Assembly (NCBI GenBank): GCA_937888725.1
Contig: CALARE010000002.1
Span: 1 to 15,092, forward strand
Length of the DNA: 15,092 nt
Direction: 5' to 3'
Source: an uncultured Alphaproteobacteria bacterium
GTDB lineage: Bacteria > Pseudomonadota > Alphaproteobacteria > CAAHEQ01 > UBA3637
Positions within the stretch are counted from its first letter, which is position 1; each line of letters starts with the position of its first letter. This document shows positions 1 through 6,760 of the stretch, piece after piece. A program made the position numbers and the translations under genes. The notes beneath the pieces were generated by a model. The model ran no database searches, was not told the DNA's origin, and was given only the letters and a program-made list of their open reading frames with translations.

Positions 1-217
1 CATCATCTTCGGGTAATGGTGGAAGATCGTCCTCATAACTTGCATCATCATCTTCGGGTAATGGTGGAAGGTCATCCTCATAACCTGTGTCATCATCTTC
101 GGGTAATGGTGGAAGCTCGTCCTCATAACCTGTGTCATCATCTTCAGGCAATGGTGGAAGGTCATCCTCATAACCTGTGTCATCATCTTCAGGCAATGGT
201 GGAAGGTCATCTTCATA
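1..217 (-). repeat. 45-bp tandem repeat array, coding
   Basis: Five consecutive copies of a 45-bp unit occur with exact period: the core aatggtggaag begins at 15, 60, 105, 150 and 195. Read on the minus strand, each copy encodes one YEDDLPPLPEDDDTG unit. Copies differ by a few bases, for example tcgtcc versus tcatcc and gggtaa versus aggcaa, with two neighbouring copies nearly identical. This suggests recent duplication by slippage or unequal recombination. The array continues beyond the window, so the total copy number is unknown. Confidence 0.95.
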
Positions 218-508
218 AGAGGTGCCTTGGTTTGATTGTGTTTGTATTGGAGCTACGGGAATAGGGGGAGCCATAAATGGTTTGTTGCCTTTTGCCGCCT
301 GCGGTATATCTGGTGCTTTTTTAGATGTTGTGTCTAAAAAAGAGGGAAAAGAACGAACAGAGCCTCCTTCAATTGGAACTTCTTCGTTGTAATGTGCATT
401 TTGATCTGATTGTGGAATGTCTAAATTTGAAACATCAAACAATGCTGAAGAGTCAAAATTGTCATCTTCAATCATTTTTTTATCCCCTTTTTTATCCCAA
501 AAATTCAT
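1..508 (-). CDS. Acidic protein with 15-residue tandem repeats, partial (3' end beyond window)
   Basis: The reading frame opens at an ATG at 508-506 and stays open to the left edge, so 169 codons of the N-terminus are visible. An AAGGGG ribosome binding site lies just upstream of the ATG. The product starts MNFWDKKGDKK and has no signal peptide or membrane helix in the visible part, so it looks cytoplasmic. Residues 1-97 are low-complexity and rich in Asp, Pro and Gln. From residue 98 the protein is a tandem array of YEDDLPPLPEDDDTG units, with small substitutions such as DEL and DDDAS. It lies 38 bp downstream of the pilP-like gene on the same strand, so it is probably the next gene of the pilus operon. 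In R64-type clusters that position belongs to the PilQ ATPase, but nothing visible here shows an ATPase domain. It may be an N-terminal extension of one, or an unrelated adaptor. Function not recognised. Confidence 0.8.
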   Translation of the reverse strand, partial: MNFWDKKGDKKMIEDDNFDSSALFDVSNLDIPQSDQNAHYNEEVPIEGGSVRSFPSFLDTTSKKAPDIPQAAKGNKPFMAPPIPVAPIQTQSNQGTSYEDDLPPLPEDDDTGYEDDLPPLPEDDDTGYEDELPPLPEDDDTGYEDDLPPLPEDDDASYEDDLPPLPEDD

Positions 509-546
509 TGCGTCCCCTTATGTTGCAAACGATATCTTGTATTAAC

Positions 547-1620
547 TTAATCTAAAGCAGCTTGTTTTGTTGTGTTTAAAATAATAACTTCAATTCGCCC
601 TGCATAAGAAAGTTGAATAGTGTCACGGTCAATACGAATAACTTTATGGCCTGTTTTTAAGCGTTGTCCCTTTTTAACGTTTAAGACAGAGCCATCTTCT
701 TTATTTTGTAATCTAGCTGTTAAACGTCCCTTTAAACCTCGAACACCAATGAGTGAATATAATTCATCCGCAGTTTGAACAGGTTGTGTAAGTGTATTTG
801 TAGCAACGCTTTCTTCAGGCTCTATCGTATCTTCTTGAGCAAGCACAGGTGCCTCAGGTTGAGCTGTTGGTTCGATTTCAGAATGGACAACATTTTGAGG
901 TGTTGCCATCTTTTCAGCTATGGCTTCATTTCTTAATTTTTCACGCAATTCTTCAGCTTCAACAATTTGTTGCTCTATTGCTTCTGTTTCAGCCTTCTTT
1001 CGTTCCATCTCAATACGAATATTTTCTTGTTCTTGCCACCAATTAATACGTGAACGTACAACATCTTCACGTTTTGCAATTTCCTCTAGGCGAGCCTGTC
1101 TATACTTAGCCCGTAATTCTTCAAGACTGTTTTTTAATTCTTCTTTTTGTTTTTGTAAATTTAAAAAGACATTTCCACGTTCCAAATCAGCCATTTCTTG
1201 GAATACCTCAGTGGTAATACGACCTAATAATTGTTCGCTAGGCATATCTTTTGCGGATAGCGATTTCCCCATGGGTGCTGGCCCTGTGATGAGTGTTTCA
1301 TTAATGCCAGGCAATGTTGCCATTTCAATAGAACCCAATGTTGGACGACCTGGAAAATCAACAATTCTATCTGTGTTAATGGCGACATTATCACCAATTA
1401 ACTTATCGACAGCTTCAGTGTTTTTATTCGGTTGAGCATTGGCAGTTTGTTTTGTTTGAGAATCTGCTGTTTGGCTATTTGTATTAGTTTTATTTACTTC
1501 AGTTTGTGCGACAACAGGTTTTGCCTCTTGTGAAGTGTTTTCTTGTGCAAAGGCAGGTTGAATGACAAATGCGACTGATAAAGCGAATAAGCTTAATAAT
1601 GATAATGTGTTATTTTGCAT
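547..1620 (-). CDS. pilP: PilP-like type IVb pilus biogenesis protein
   Basis: A 357-residue exported protein resembling PilP of R64-type thin pili. A Sec signal peptide occupies residues 1-25, with likely cleavage after AFA before QENTS. A low-complexity stretch rich in Gln, Thr and Asn follows. Residues about 140-240 form a strongly charged coiled coil (LQKQKEELKNSLEELRAKY, then a long Glu/Lys/Arg helix). The C-terminal domain, residues about 286-350, has the small beta-rich pattern of PilP/GspC-type domains (SLIGVRGLKGRLTARL ... VKKGQRLKTGHKVIRI). Such proteins link the inner-membrane assembly to the secretin in the periplasm. I chose the ATG at 1620 because GGGAGA lies 4 nt upstream and the signal peptide begins there; a longer frame from 1656 would only add a 12-residue non-hydrophobic lead. 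It overlaps the pilO-like gene by 11 bp, implying translational coupling. The family call comes from domain pattern plus context; the coiled coil is long for the family. Confidence 0.8.
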   Translation of the reverse strand: MQNNTLSLLSLFALSVAFVIQPAFAQENTSQEAKPVVAQTEVNKTNTNSQTADSQTKQTANAQPNKNTEAVDKLIGDNVAINTDRIVDFPGRPTLGSIEMATLPGINETLITGPAPMGKSLSAKDMPSEQLLGRITTEVFQEMADLERGNVFLNLQKQKEELKNSLEELRAKYRQARLEEIAKREDVVRSRINWWQEQENIRIEMERKKAETEAIEQQIVEAEELREKLRNEAIAEKMATPQNVVHSEIEPTAQPEAPVLAQEDTIEPEESVATNTLTQPVQTADELYSLIGVRGLKGRLTARLQNKEDGSVLNVKKGQRLKTGHKVIRIDRDTIQLSYAGRIEVIILNTTKQAALD

Positions 1621-2968
1621 AGATTCTCCCATTATATTTCCATTTGTTTTGATCATTTGTTGCAGGTGATGGATTAAATTCTATTTGAGTTAATTCTAAA
1701 CCAGGGAATTTTTCAAAAAATTCCATCCATTCAAAAGGAGTGAACGGAGATGTGATTGAAAAAACAAAGAAAACATATTCTTGTTGATGATCTGGTTTAG
1801 AACCATCAGGATTATTAGGTGGGTCCAAAACGGTATGGCGTTGAAATGTTAAATTCAATTGAGTAGCTTGTTTGATATCTGTTAATTCTTCCCATAATTG
1901 TTGTTCGGTATAAATTGGAACAGAAGCTATCAATGGAATGTCATAAAAAACAACCTGCCCATTAGCTGAAGCACCATCACTATTTATTCTTAAGTTAACA
2001 TTTGTTAATTTGTATTCGTTTAAAGCAGCCTTAATCCAAGCAATACGAGGTTGGTTTTTCCATATCCGCGTATCTCCTCTACTCCAAGAGGTTGTTAATG
2101 CACTGTTTGTACAAGAAATAATTCCAAGAGACCATCCTGGGATATTCAATGCTTTTAATTGGTATGCATTATTCCAACATTTGTTTAAAAACGCTTTTGA
2201 ATCAGGTATTTTTTCCCATGGTTTTGGTTTCTCTGGTGTTGGTTCAACGGGTCTGATAATTTCAGGAATGGGAATTGGTTCGATTTTTTCTTCTGTTTGA
2301 ATAACAGGTGTAAACACCGTTAACATTGAATAAAAAATAGATATAAACGCAACAACTAGAAAAATACCGATAATCAATAAAACTTGGTTGCGTTTTTTAG
2401 CTCCTAACTCCTCAAGACGGACTTTTGTTCTAGCATCACGCACAATTGAATCGATTGTTCTTGATACTGTCCCTTCAATATTCCATTCTGACGGAACGAT
2501 TTTTAAATCCCAATCAGGAACAGACATCATGGAGTAGAAGGCATCTATTGCTTCTTGTTCTGTTTTAAATAAAACATCATTTTCAGACAAAATAAGATCG
2601 TTTCTAATCGCGAGAAAATACCAACCTTCTTCTAATTTAAAAACAGCACATATAGAGGTTTTGTCTGATAAAGCAGATGCAACAGTAGCTGCTAATGATA
2701 GTTCGCCTGAACGATGCCCTAAAGAGGTTTTTGCAAGACCGTATTGTGGTGTTGATGTAATACGCAAACAATATAAATCAGAATCAATATCTGTTTCCAT
2801 TGCTTCGCGGATTTCAGGTGTTGGATTATCTGGGTCTTGTAGTGGTTGCCAAACCAAACCAACCGCATATTTTATTTTGCGAATTGTAACAGTTCCTTTT
2901 GCTAAAGAAATAGCATCTGTTTCTGTTTGTTCTATTTGGTTTGTATCTACACCATAATCCTCTGTCAT
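1610..2968 (-). CDS. pilO: PilO-like pilin accessory protein (inner membrane)
   Basis: A 452-residue protein matching the architecture of the PilO pilin accessory family of R64-like type IVb pili. A soluble N-terminal half (residues 1-193, with an internal GWYFLAIRNDLIL segment) precedes one transmembrane helix at about 194-216 (NQVLLIIGIFLVVAFISIFY). A Pro/Glu-rich spacer at about 225-252 leads to a C-terminal periplasmic domain with WSLGIISC and FTPFEWMEFFEKFPGLELTQ. The topology implies a cytoplasmic N-half and periplasmic C-half, as expected for a bridge between the cytoplasmic motor and the periplasmic pilus machinery. The length is usual for the family. AGGAGC precedes the ATG. It follows the secretin gene by 12 bp and overlaps the pilP-like gene by 11 bp. 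It is not related to the type IVa PilO despite the shared symbol. Confidence 0.85.
   Translation of the reverse strand: MTEDYGVDTNQIEQTETDAISLAKGTVTIRKIKYAVGLVWQPLQDPDNPTPEIREAMETDIDSDLYCLRITSTPQYGLAKTSLGHRSGELSLAATVASALSDKTSICAVFKLEEGWYFLAIRNDLILSENDVLFKTEQEAIDAFYSMMSVPDWDLKIVPSEWNIEGTVSRTIDSIVRDARTKVRLEELGAKKRNQVLLIIGIFLVVAFISIFYSMLTVFTPVIQTEEKIEPIPIPEIIRPVEPTPEKPKPWEKIPDSKAFLNKCWNNAYQLKALNIPGWSLGIISCTNSALTTSWSRGDTRIWKNQPRIAWIKAALNEYKLTNVNLRINSDGASANGQVVFYDIPLIASVPIYTEQQLWEELTDIKQATQLNLTFQRHTVLDPPNNPDGSKPDHQQEYVFFVFSITSPFTPFEWMEFFEKFPGLELTQIEFNPSPATNDQNKWKYNGRIYAK
1625..1630 (-). promoter_or_regulatory. Ribosome binding site fixing the pilP start
   Basis: GGGAGA on the minus strand, 4 nt before the ATG at 1620 and inside the end of the upstream pilO-like frame. 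It supports 1620 over the in-frame ATGs at 1656 and 1632. Confidence 0.65.
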
Positions 2969-2980
2969 TGGTACAGCTCC

Positions 2981-4627
2981 TTAAAAATCTCGCATGCGTG
3001 CTTCTGGTGAAAGAGGTGACTCTAATACCTCAGGTGTTAATAAAATAACTAAGACATCTCGTGAGTTTTGGCTAATGGCAGAACCACCTAAAAGCCCCAT
3101 TTTTGCCTTTCCAATGCCACTTGTTGCAGTTGAATGAGATACTTTTTCAAAACCACTTAATACAAGTGTTGAACCTGAACGCATGGCAATTTCTTGAATG
3201 AACCCACGTGTTTGGATTTTTGGTAACTGAACAATGGTTGCATCTCCTTCAGGAGCATCTTCTTCATCGCCAGAATCATTATCGCTGTCTGATGATTGTG
3301 CTTCGTCATTTTGCCCTGTTCCGTTAGAGCTAAAATTTGTCAGTGATATTAAATCTGTTAAATTCAATGAAAACATTAAAATCAAGTTGCCATGATTAAG
3401 AATTCGAGGTAGTACTTCCATCATAAAGCCATAGTTTAATGTATCTGTTTCCATATCAACATCAACACTACGGTCTGAACCGCTACCTGAAGTTGAAACG
3501 TTCGTTTCTTTAACATAATTTTCTTGTGTTGTAATTTGAATTGGTGCAACTTTGTTGTTCAATGTTGTTGCACTTGCAGATGTTACCAATGCTGTTTTTC
3601 CTAATACAGAAAATGCCTGAATGATTGCTTTTGAATTTGTCCATTTTGAATCTGGTTTTAAAAGCATCATTGACAAGGTACCCGCCGTATCTGCAGCACC
3701 TAAAGCGTATGAGCTTGAGAATGTTCCCAAAATGTCAGAGTTTTTGAATACCAAGCCAAGGTCAAAACCGTAATTATCTTGATTTGTAACATTAACTTGT
3801 AATACTTTAACACTAATAGCAACTTGACGAGCTAATTTTTGGTTAAAATCGTTAATCCAAGTAGCTGCCTCTTTTATAATAAAAGGACTTGCTGTAATTG
3901 TAACAGTCCCAGCAACGCGACTAAATGAAAGTTCTCCATTTTCACCAACAATTTGTTTTAAACTTTGCTCAATGTTATCCCATAATGCTAAGTTTGCAGA
4001 AGATGTTAAATTAGAGGACGAATTGGAAGAACTTGAATCTGAACTGCCCATTGTTGCTCCGCTTAAGGAGTTGGTGATACTTGTTTCAACAGGTAGGGCA
4101 TAAATATTGAAAATGCGTGTTTCTTTTGTATAGAAACTAATTGTTCTATTTTTATAACGCCACCAAACGCCATATCTGTTTGAAATATAATCCAATAATC
4201 CGCTTAATGGACCTTCATAATCAACGGGAACTGTCTCAGTTGGCATAGCATCTGATGCTTTTAAACTATCTAAACGAACATGTAAGCCTGTTGCTTCAGA
4301 AATTTCATTAGCTAAAAAAGGTAAAGTCGCTTCTTCAGCAATGGTAATTGTCAAAGCATCTTCTTCTTCCATTTCTGCCGGTAATGTGTCTCCTTGAGAG
4401 ATTTTAACACTACTATTGCCAAGCCAAATATCTTCCTTTGTTCGAACGGTATCAGTTGTTTCTGGTAAATCGGGAATAGTAGCTTGTTGTAAGTGTTCAT
4501 CCGTCCGTTCTGTAATGGTTTCAATCTTAGCATCTGTTTTTTCAACATATTTGTTGCAAGCAGACAATGATACAGTGGCTACAAATAAGGTCGCTAACAT
4601 CAAAAATTTAATTGATTTAATCTGCAT
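2981..4627 (-). CDS. pilN: PilN-family type IVb pilus secretin lipoprotein
   Basis: A 548-residue outer-membrane secretin through which the pilus emerges. The N-terminus MQIKSIKFLMLATLFVATVS leads to a lipobox LSAC with lipidated Cys24. Periplasmic N-domains follow, then a Ser-rich linker at about residues 197-215. The C-terminal secretin domain ends in the typical pattern RGFIQEIAMRSGSTLVLSGF ... DVLVILLTPEVLE (about residues 474-535). Inside it, residues 433-462 are an unusual Ser/Asp/Glu/Asn-rich insertion. The start at 4627 is preferred because AGGAGA lies 6 nt upstream; the in-frame ATGs at 4633 and 4645 are adjacent to or upstream of that site. The gene overlaps the upstream TcpQ-like gene by 11 bp. 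The context of TcpQ-like, PilO-like and PilP-like neighbours supports the PilN (R64/BfpB/TcpC) type over a type II secretion GspD. Confidence 0.93.
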   Translation of the reverse strand: MQIKSIKFLMLATLFVATVSLSACNKYVEKTDAKIETITERTDEHLQQATIPDLPETTDTVRTKEDIWLGNSSVKISQGDTLPAEMEEEDALTITIAEEATLPFLANEISEATGLHVRLDSLKASDAMPTETVPVDYEGPLSGLLDYISNRYGVWWRYKNRTISFYTKETRIFNIYALPVETSITNSLSGATMGSSDSSSSNSSSNLTSSANLALWDNIEQSLKQIVGENGELSFSRVAGTVTITASPFIIKEAATWINDFNQKLARQVAISVKVLQVNVTNQDNYGFDLGLVFKNSDILGTFSSSYALGAADTAGTLSMMLLKPDSKWTNSKAIIQAFSVLGKTALVTSASATTLNNKVAPIQITTQENYVKETNVSTSGSGSDRSVDVDMETDTLNYGFMMEVLPRILNHGNLILMFSLNLTDLISLTNFSSNGTGQNDEAQSSDSDNDSGDEEDAPEGDATIVQLPKIQTRGFIQEIAMRSGSTLVLSGFEKVSHSTATSGIGKAKMGLLGGSAISQNSRDVLVILLTPEVLESPLSPEARMRDF

Positions 4628-5429
4628 TTTCATTCTCCTGTGCACTTATGACTAAGACTCTATTTCCTTTATAAAATGTGCCGATAGGGGCTGGTGTTGC
4701 TCTCGCAAATGAGCGGATAAATGCGGCAGCAACCTCTGTAAATTTTCCTCTGAAAACGACACCAGCTTCAAGATGATAATCGCGGTCTAATTTCCAAACA
4801 ACTGTCCATCCCGATGCTTCACCCCATTGTTTTAAAAGAGTACGCATTGTATCACCTGTCTTGGCTTCCCAATCATGAATTTCTTCCCCGTAAGCAAGTT
4901 TGTCTTTAAGTGTTGGTTCTCTAAGAGAGGTTTCTTCTGTTACAGTTGTTTGAATTTCTTTTTCAATTTCTGTTTTAAATAATTCTTGTTTACAATCATC
5001 CCCATTACAAACGATATCAGCATTTGAAACGGGCTTTAGTGCCAAGTCTTTTTGTTGTTGTTCAAACTCTTTTTGTGCCATCTTTTCTTTGACAGATAAA
5101 CCTTGCTCAATCATTGGAACTGAAATAGAAACAGGTGCCATATCAACCATATAAGAGGCATTTGTCGACAAGGCTAGCCCTTCATAAGGCGTATAGCTTT
5201 GTGCTAAGGTTAGTGTTGGATCTTCATAAGAAACAATACAGGCACTTGGATTTTCAGGAGAACAGATGTTGGGATTAACAGCTTCTGGTGCTTGTGAAGT
5301 GTATGTTACAGGCTGTTCTTGTGGAATAACATTTGCATCTTGAGAAAGAGATGCACACCCTGATACAAAACTTAAACCACAGAACAAAAGTCCTGCTATT
5401 GTGGTTTGTTTTAAATAATCTTGTCTCAT
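4617..5429 (-). CDS. TcpQ/PilL-C-domain pilus lipoprotein
   Basis: A 270-residue lipoprotein. The signal sequence runs to a lipobox FVSGC with lipidated Cys25. A long linker with many Gln, Glu and Lys residues follows, including a Cys pair in IVCNGDDCKQE. Residues 187-265 match the TcpQ / PilL C-terminal domain: WEAKTGDTMRTLLKQWGEAS, then GWTVVWKLDRDYHLEAGVVF, a conserved FxGxFxEA-like segment and GTFYKGNRVLVIS. Family members (TcpQ, BfpG, PilL C-terminus) help the secretin reach and assemble in the outer membrane, and the gene directly precedes the secretin with an 11-bp overlap, as expected for a partner. In R64 this domain is the tail of a larger PilL protein; here it stands alone. GGAG lies upstream of the ATG. 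Confidence 0.85.
   Translation of the reverse strand: MRQDYLKQTTIAGLLFCGLSFVSGCASLSQDANVIPQEQPVTYTSQAPEAVNPNICSPENPSACIVSYEDPTLTLAQSYTPYEGLALSTNASYMVDMAPVSISVPMIEQGLSVKEKMAQKEFEQQQKDLALKPVSNADIVCNGDDCKQELFKTEIEKEIQTTVTEETSLREPTLKDKLAYGEEIHDWEAKTGDTMRTLLKQWGEASGWTVVWKLDRDYHLEAGVVFRGKFTEVAAAFIRSFARATPAPIGTFYKGNRVLVISAQENENAD
4634..4639 (-). promoter_or_regulatory. Ribosome binding site fixing the pilN start
   Basis: AGGAGA on the minus strand is 6 nt before the ATG at 4627 and touches the alternative ATG at 4633. It is therefore positioned for the 4627 start, which also gives the cleanest lipoprotein signal peptide. Confidence 0.7.
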
Positions 5430-5443
5430 CTAAACTCCTTTTA

Positions 5444-6556
5444 TTACCAGTTAATAACACCTTTTTCTTTTTTTGAACGAGAACGCATGCCGACAGAAGG
5501 TTCTTTCTTTACCATACGCAAAATTAAACTATCCTTAGGCCTGTTAACATAATCGATAACCAACTGATGACTTGAAAGCCCTTCATTTGCTAAAATCTTT
5601 TGAATAACGAAAAGTCGTTTTTGTTGTAGAATAAGATCGTCTTTACTTAATCTTACTTCTATCACATAGCGTGGATCTTGTAATGCCCTGTATGAAAAGG
5701 CTTTCAACCATTTGATGGTTTGTCCTGAAAAATCTGCAGCATTTGGATAAAAAGAAACTTTTAAATCCATTGGCATAATTAAAGGTAAATCCTGCCCAGT
5801 TTGTGCAGCTTCCAAAACTTTGTCAGCAAAAATTGAAGAATATGTTTTTAATTTTGGTTGAGCAACAATTTCATCATCTGATATTTTTTTTGATATTTTT
5901 TTTGTCCCTCTTAAAGGCAAAAGGAGGGGCTTTTTAGCTCCTTTTTCTAAGGTAAGAGTATTTTCACTTTCATTTGAAACACCTTCTAAAATAGTCGAAA
6001 TATCATCATTTGCAGGGGAAAAAACAGAATGTTCACTTTTTTTCAATGTCGCAGCACCGCCTTTTCCTGTCTGGCGTTGCGTCGCGTTATTATAAAATTG
6101 TCGTGTTTGTTGGGTACTTCCTGTTAATTTTTTTTCAACTTCCATTTGTTCTGAAACAGGAATAAGCTCTGTTTGCTTTATCATAACAACAGGTAATTCT
6201 GTTTCGGTTTTTTTTGAAACACTTACAACTTTTTTTGAAGATGTGTTTGCCTTTTTTGTGGGTGAAAATAAGGATTGATCGGTAGGTTCTATCTCTTTTG
6301 AGGAGCTACTTTCCTGAGTGGAATTAACCAAATATGTCGGAAGTAAAAAATCTCCCTCTGCTGTAATAGTGGCTGTCTTTTCGCTTTCTTCATCTGCTAA
6401 TTTTTGTTCGGCTTGTAATAAATCAAGGGAACTTACCTCAACTGGGTCCCCATCTCCTTGTGCTGGTTCAAAAGCATGAGCCTTTGTATTAAAAACGGTG
6501 GCGTAATTAAGCAAACTACAAACACATACAAGTAGAAAAAGTTTTTTTTGCCCCAT
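5444..6556 (-). CDS. Periplasmic OmpA-like-domain protein, first gene of the pilus operon
   Basis: A 370-residue exported protein. The signal peptide (MGQKKLFLLVCVCSLLNYAT, probable cleavage after KAHA near residue 28) is followed by about 225 low-complexity residues rich in Ser, Lys, Thr and Gln that look unstructured. The last ~115 residues resemble an OmpA-like peptidoglycan-binding fold: VSFYPNAADFSGQTIKWLKA, RYVIEVRLSKDDL, then LQQKRLFVIQKILANEGLSS, equivalent to the usual RAxxVxxxLxxxGI helix, and LVIDYVNRPKDSLILRM. The canonical Asn...LS..RA signature is weak, so diaminopimelate binding is uncertain. It ends in a basic tail. As the first gene after the promoter at 6637-6664 and 14 bp before the TcpQ-like gene, it probably anchors or positions the secretin complex on the cell wall. 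Domain call moderate; role inferred from position. Confidence 0.65.
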   Translation of the reverse strand: MGQKKLFLLVCVCSLLNYATVFNTKAHAFEPAQGDGDPVEVSSLDLLQAEQKLADEESEKTATITAEGDFLLPTYLVNSTQESSSSKEIEPTDQSLFSPTKKANTSSKKVVSVSKKTETELPVVMIKQTELIPVSEQMEVEKKLTGSTQQTRQFYNNATQRQTGKGGAATLKKSEHSVFSPANDDISTILEGVSNESENTLTLEKGAKKPLLLPLRGTKKISKKISDDEIVAQPKLKTYSSIFADKVLEAAQTGQDLPLIMPMDLKVSFYPNAADFSGQTIKWLKAFSYRALQDPRYVIEVRLSKDDLILQQKRLFVIQKILANEGLSSHQLVIDYVNRPKDSLILRMVKKEPSVGMRSRSKKEKGVINW

Positions 6557-6636
6557 TTTTTATCCCTCTGAAAAATATACAAAATTAATATCTAAACAAA
6601 TCAGAAAAGACACAATAATCCCCTTTTTTGTTATAG

Positions 6637-6664
6637 ATTATAATTCATCATACAACTTTGAAAA
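6637..6664 (-). promoter_or_regulatory. Candidate sigma70-type promoter of the pilus operon
   Basis: On the minus strand, a perfect TATAAT (6642-6637) is preceded, after a 16-nt spacer, by TTTTCA (6664-6659), which matches four of six bases of TTGACA. Transcription would start near 6630, about 75 nt upstream of the first pilus gene's ATG. In such AT-rich DNA a chance match is possible, but it is the only consensus -10 noticed in the 199-bp gap. Confidence 0.5.
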
Positions 6665-6672
6665 TGAAGTTG
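6653..6672. promoter_or_regulatory. Palindrome overlapping the -35 of the pilus promoter
   Basis: CAACTT (6653-6658) and AAGTTG (6667-6672) form a 6-bp inverted repeat with an 8-nt centre that covers the proposed -35 hexamer. Its location is suitable for an operator, perhaps for the adjacent OmpR-like regulator. No consensus for that regulator is known here, so this is speculative. Confidence 0.3.
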
Positions 6673-6740
6673 CAAGTAAAAAAATACGCTTAATAAACAA
6701 AAATTTATTTTTTTTGAATGTGGCACAAAAAAAGAAACTT

Positions 6741-6760
6741 TGCTTGAATGGTTTTTTAGT
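6741..6760 (-). repeat. Arm of inverted repeat bracketing the hpt-regulator-kinase unit
   Basis: Read on the minus strand this is ACTAAAAAACCATTCAAGCA. It matches AGTAAAAAACCATCAAGCA (9312-9330, plus strand) with one substitution and one extra T. It includes the kinase stop codon. The two arms face each other across the three signalling genes. The A-run lowers the information content, so coincidence cannot be excluded. Confidence 0.45.

Noticed and set aside
16..264. Plus-strand open frame with repeated VMVEGHPHNLCHHLR-like units
   Set aside because: It is the antisense reading of the 45-bp repeat array. The minus-strand frame has a good ribosome binding site, a sensible acidic protein and pilus-operon context.
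920..1435. 171-codon plus-strand frame
   Set aside because: It lies wholly antisense to the pilP-like gene, has a Ser/Arg/Phe-rich composition typical of a shadow of a coiled-coil gene, and has no ribosome binding site.
6684..6720. AATAAA / TTTATT hairpin near the kinase 3' end as terminator
   Set aside because: The stem is only A-T pairs, and the T-run is on the plus strand, where no gene would need it.
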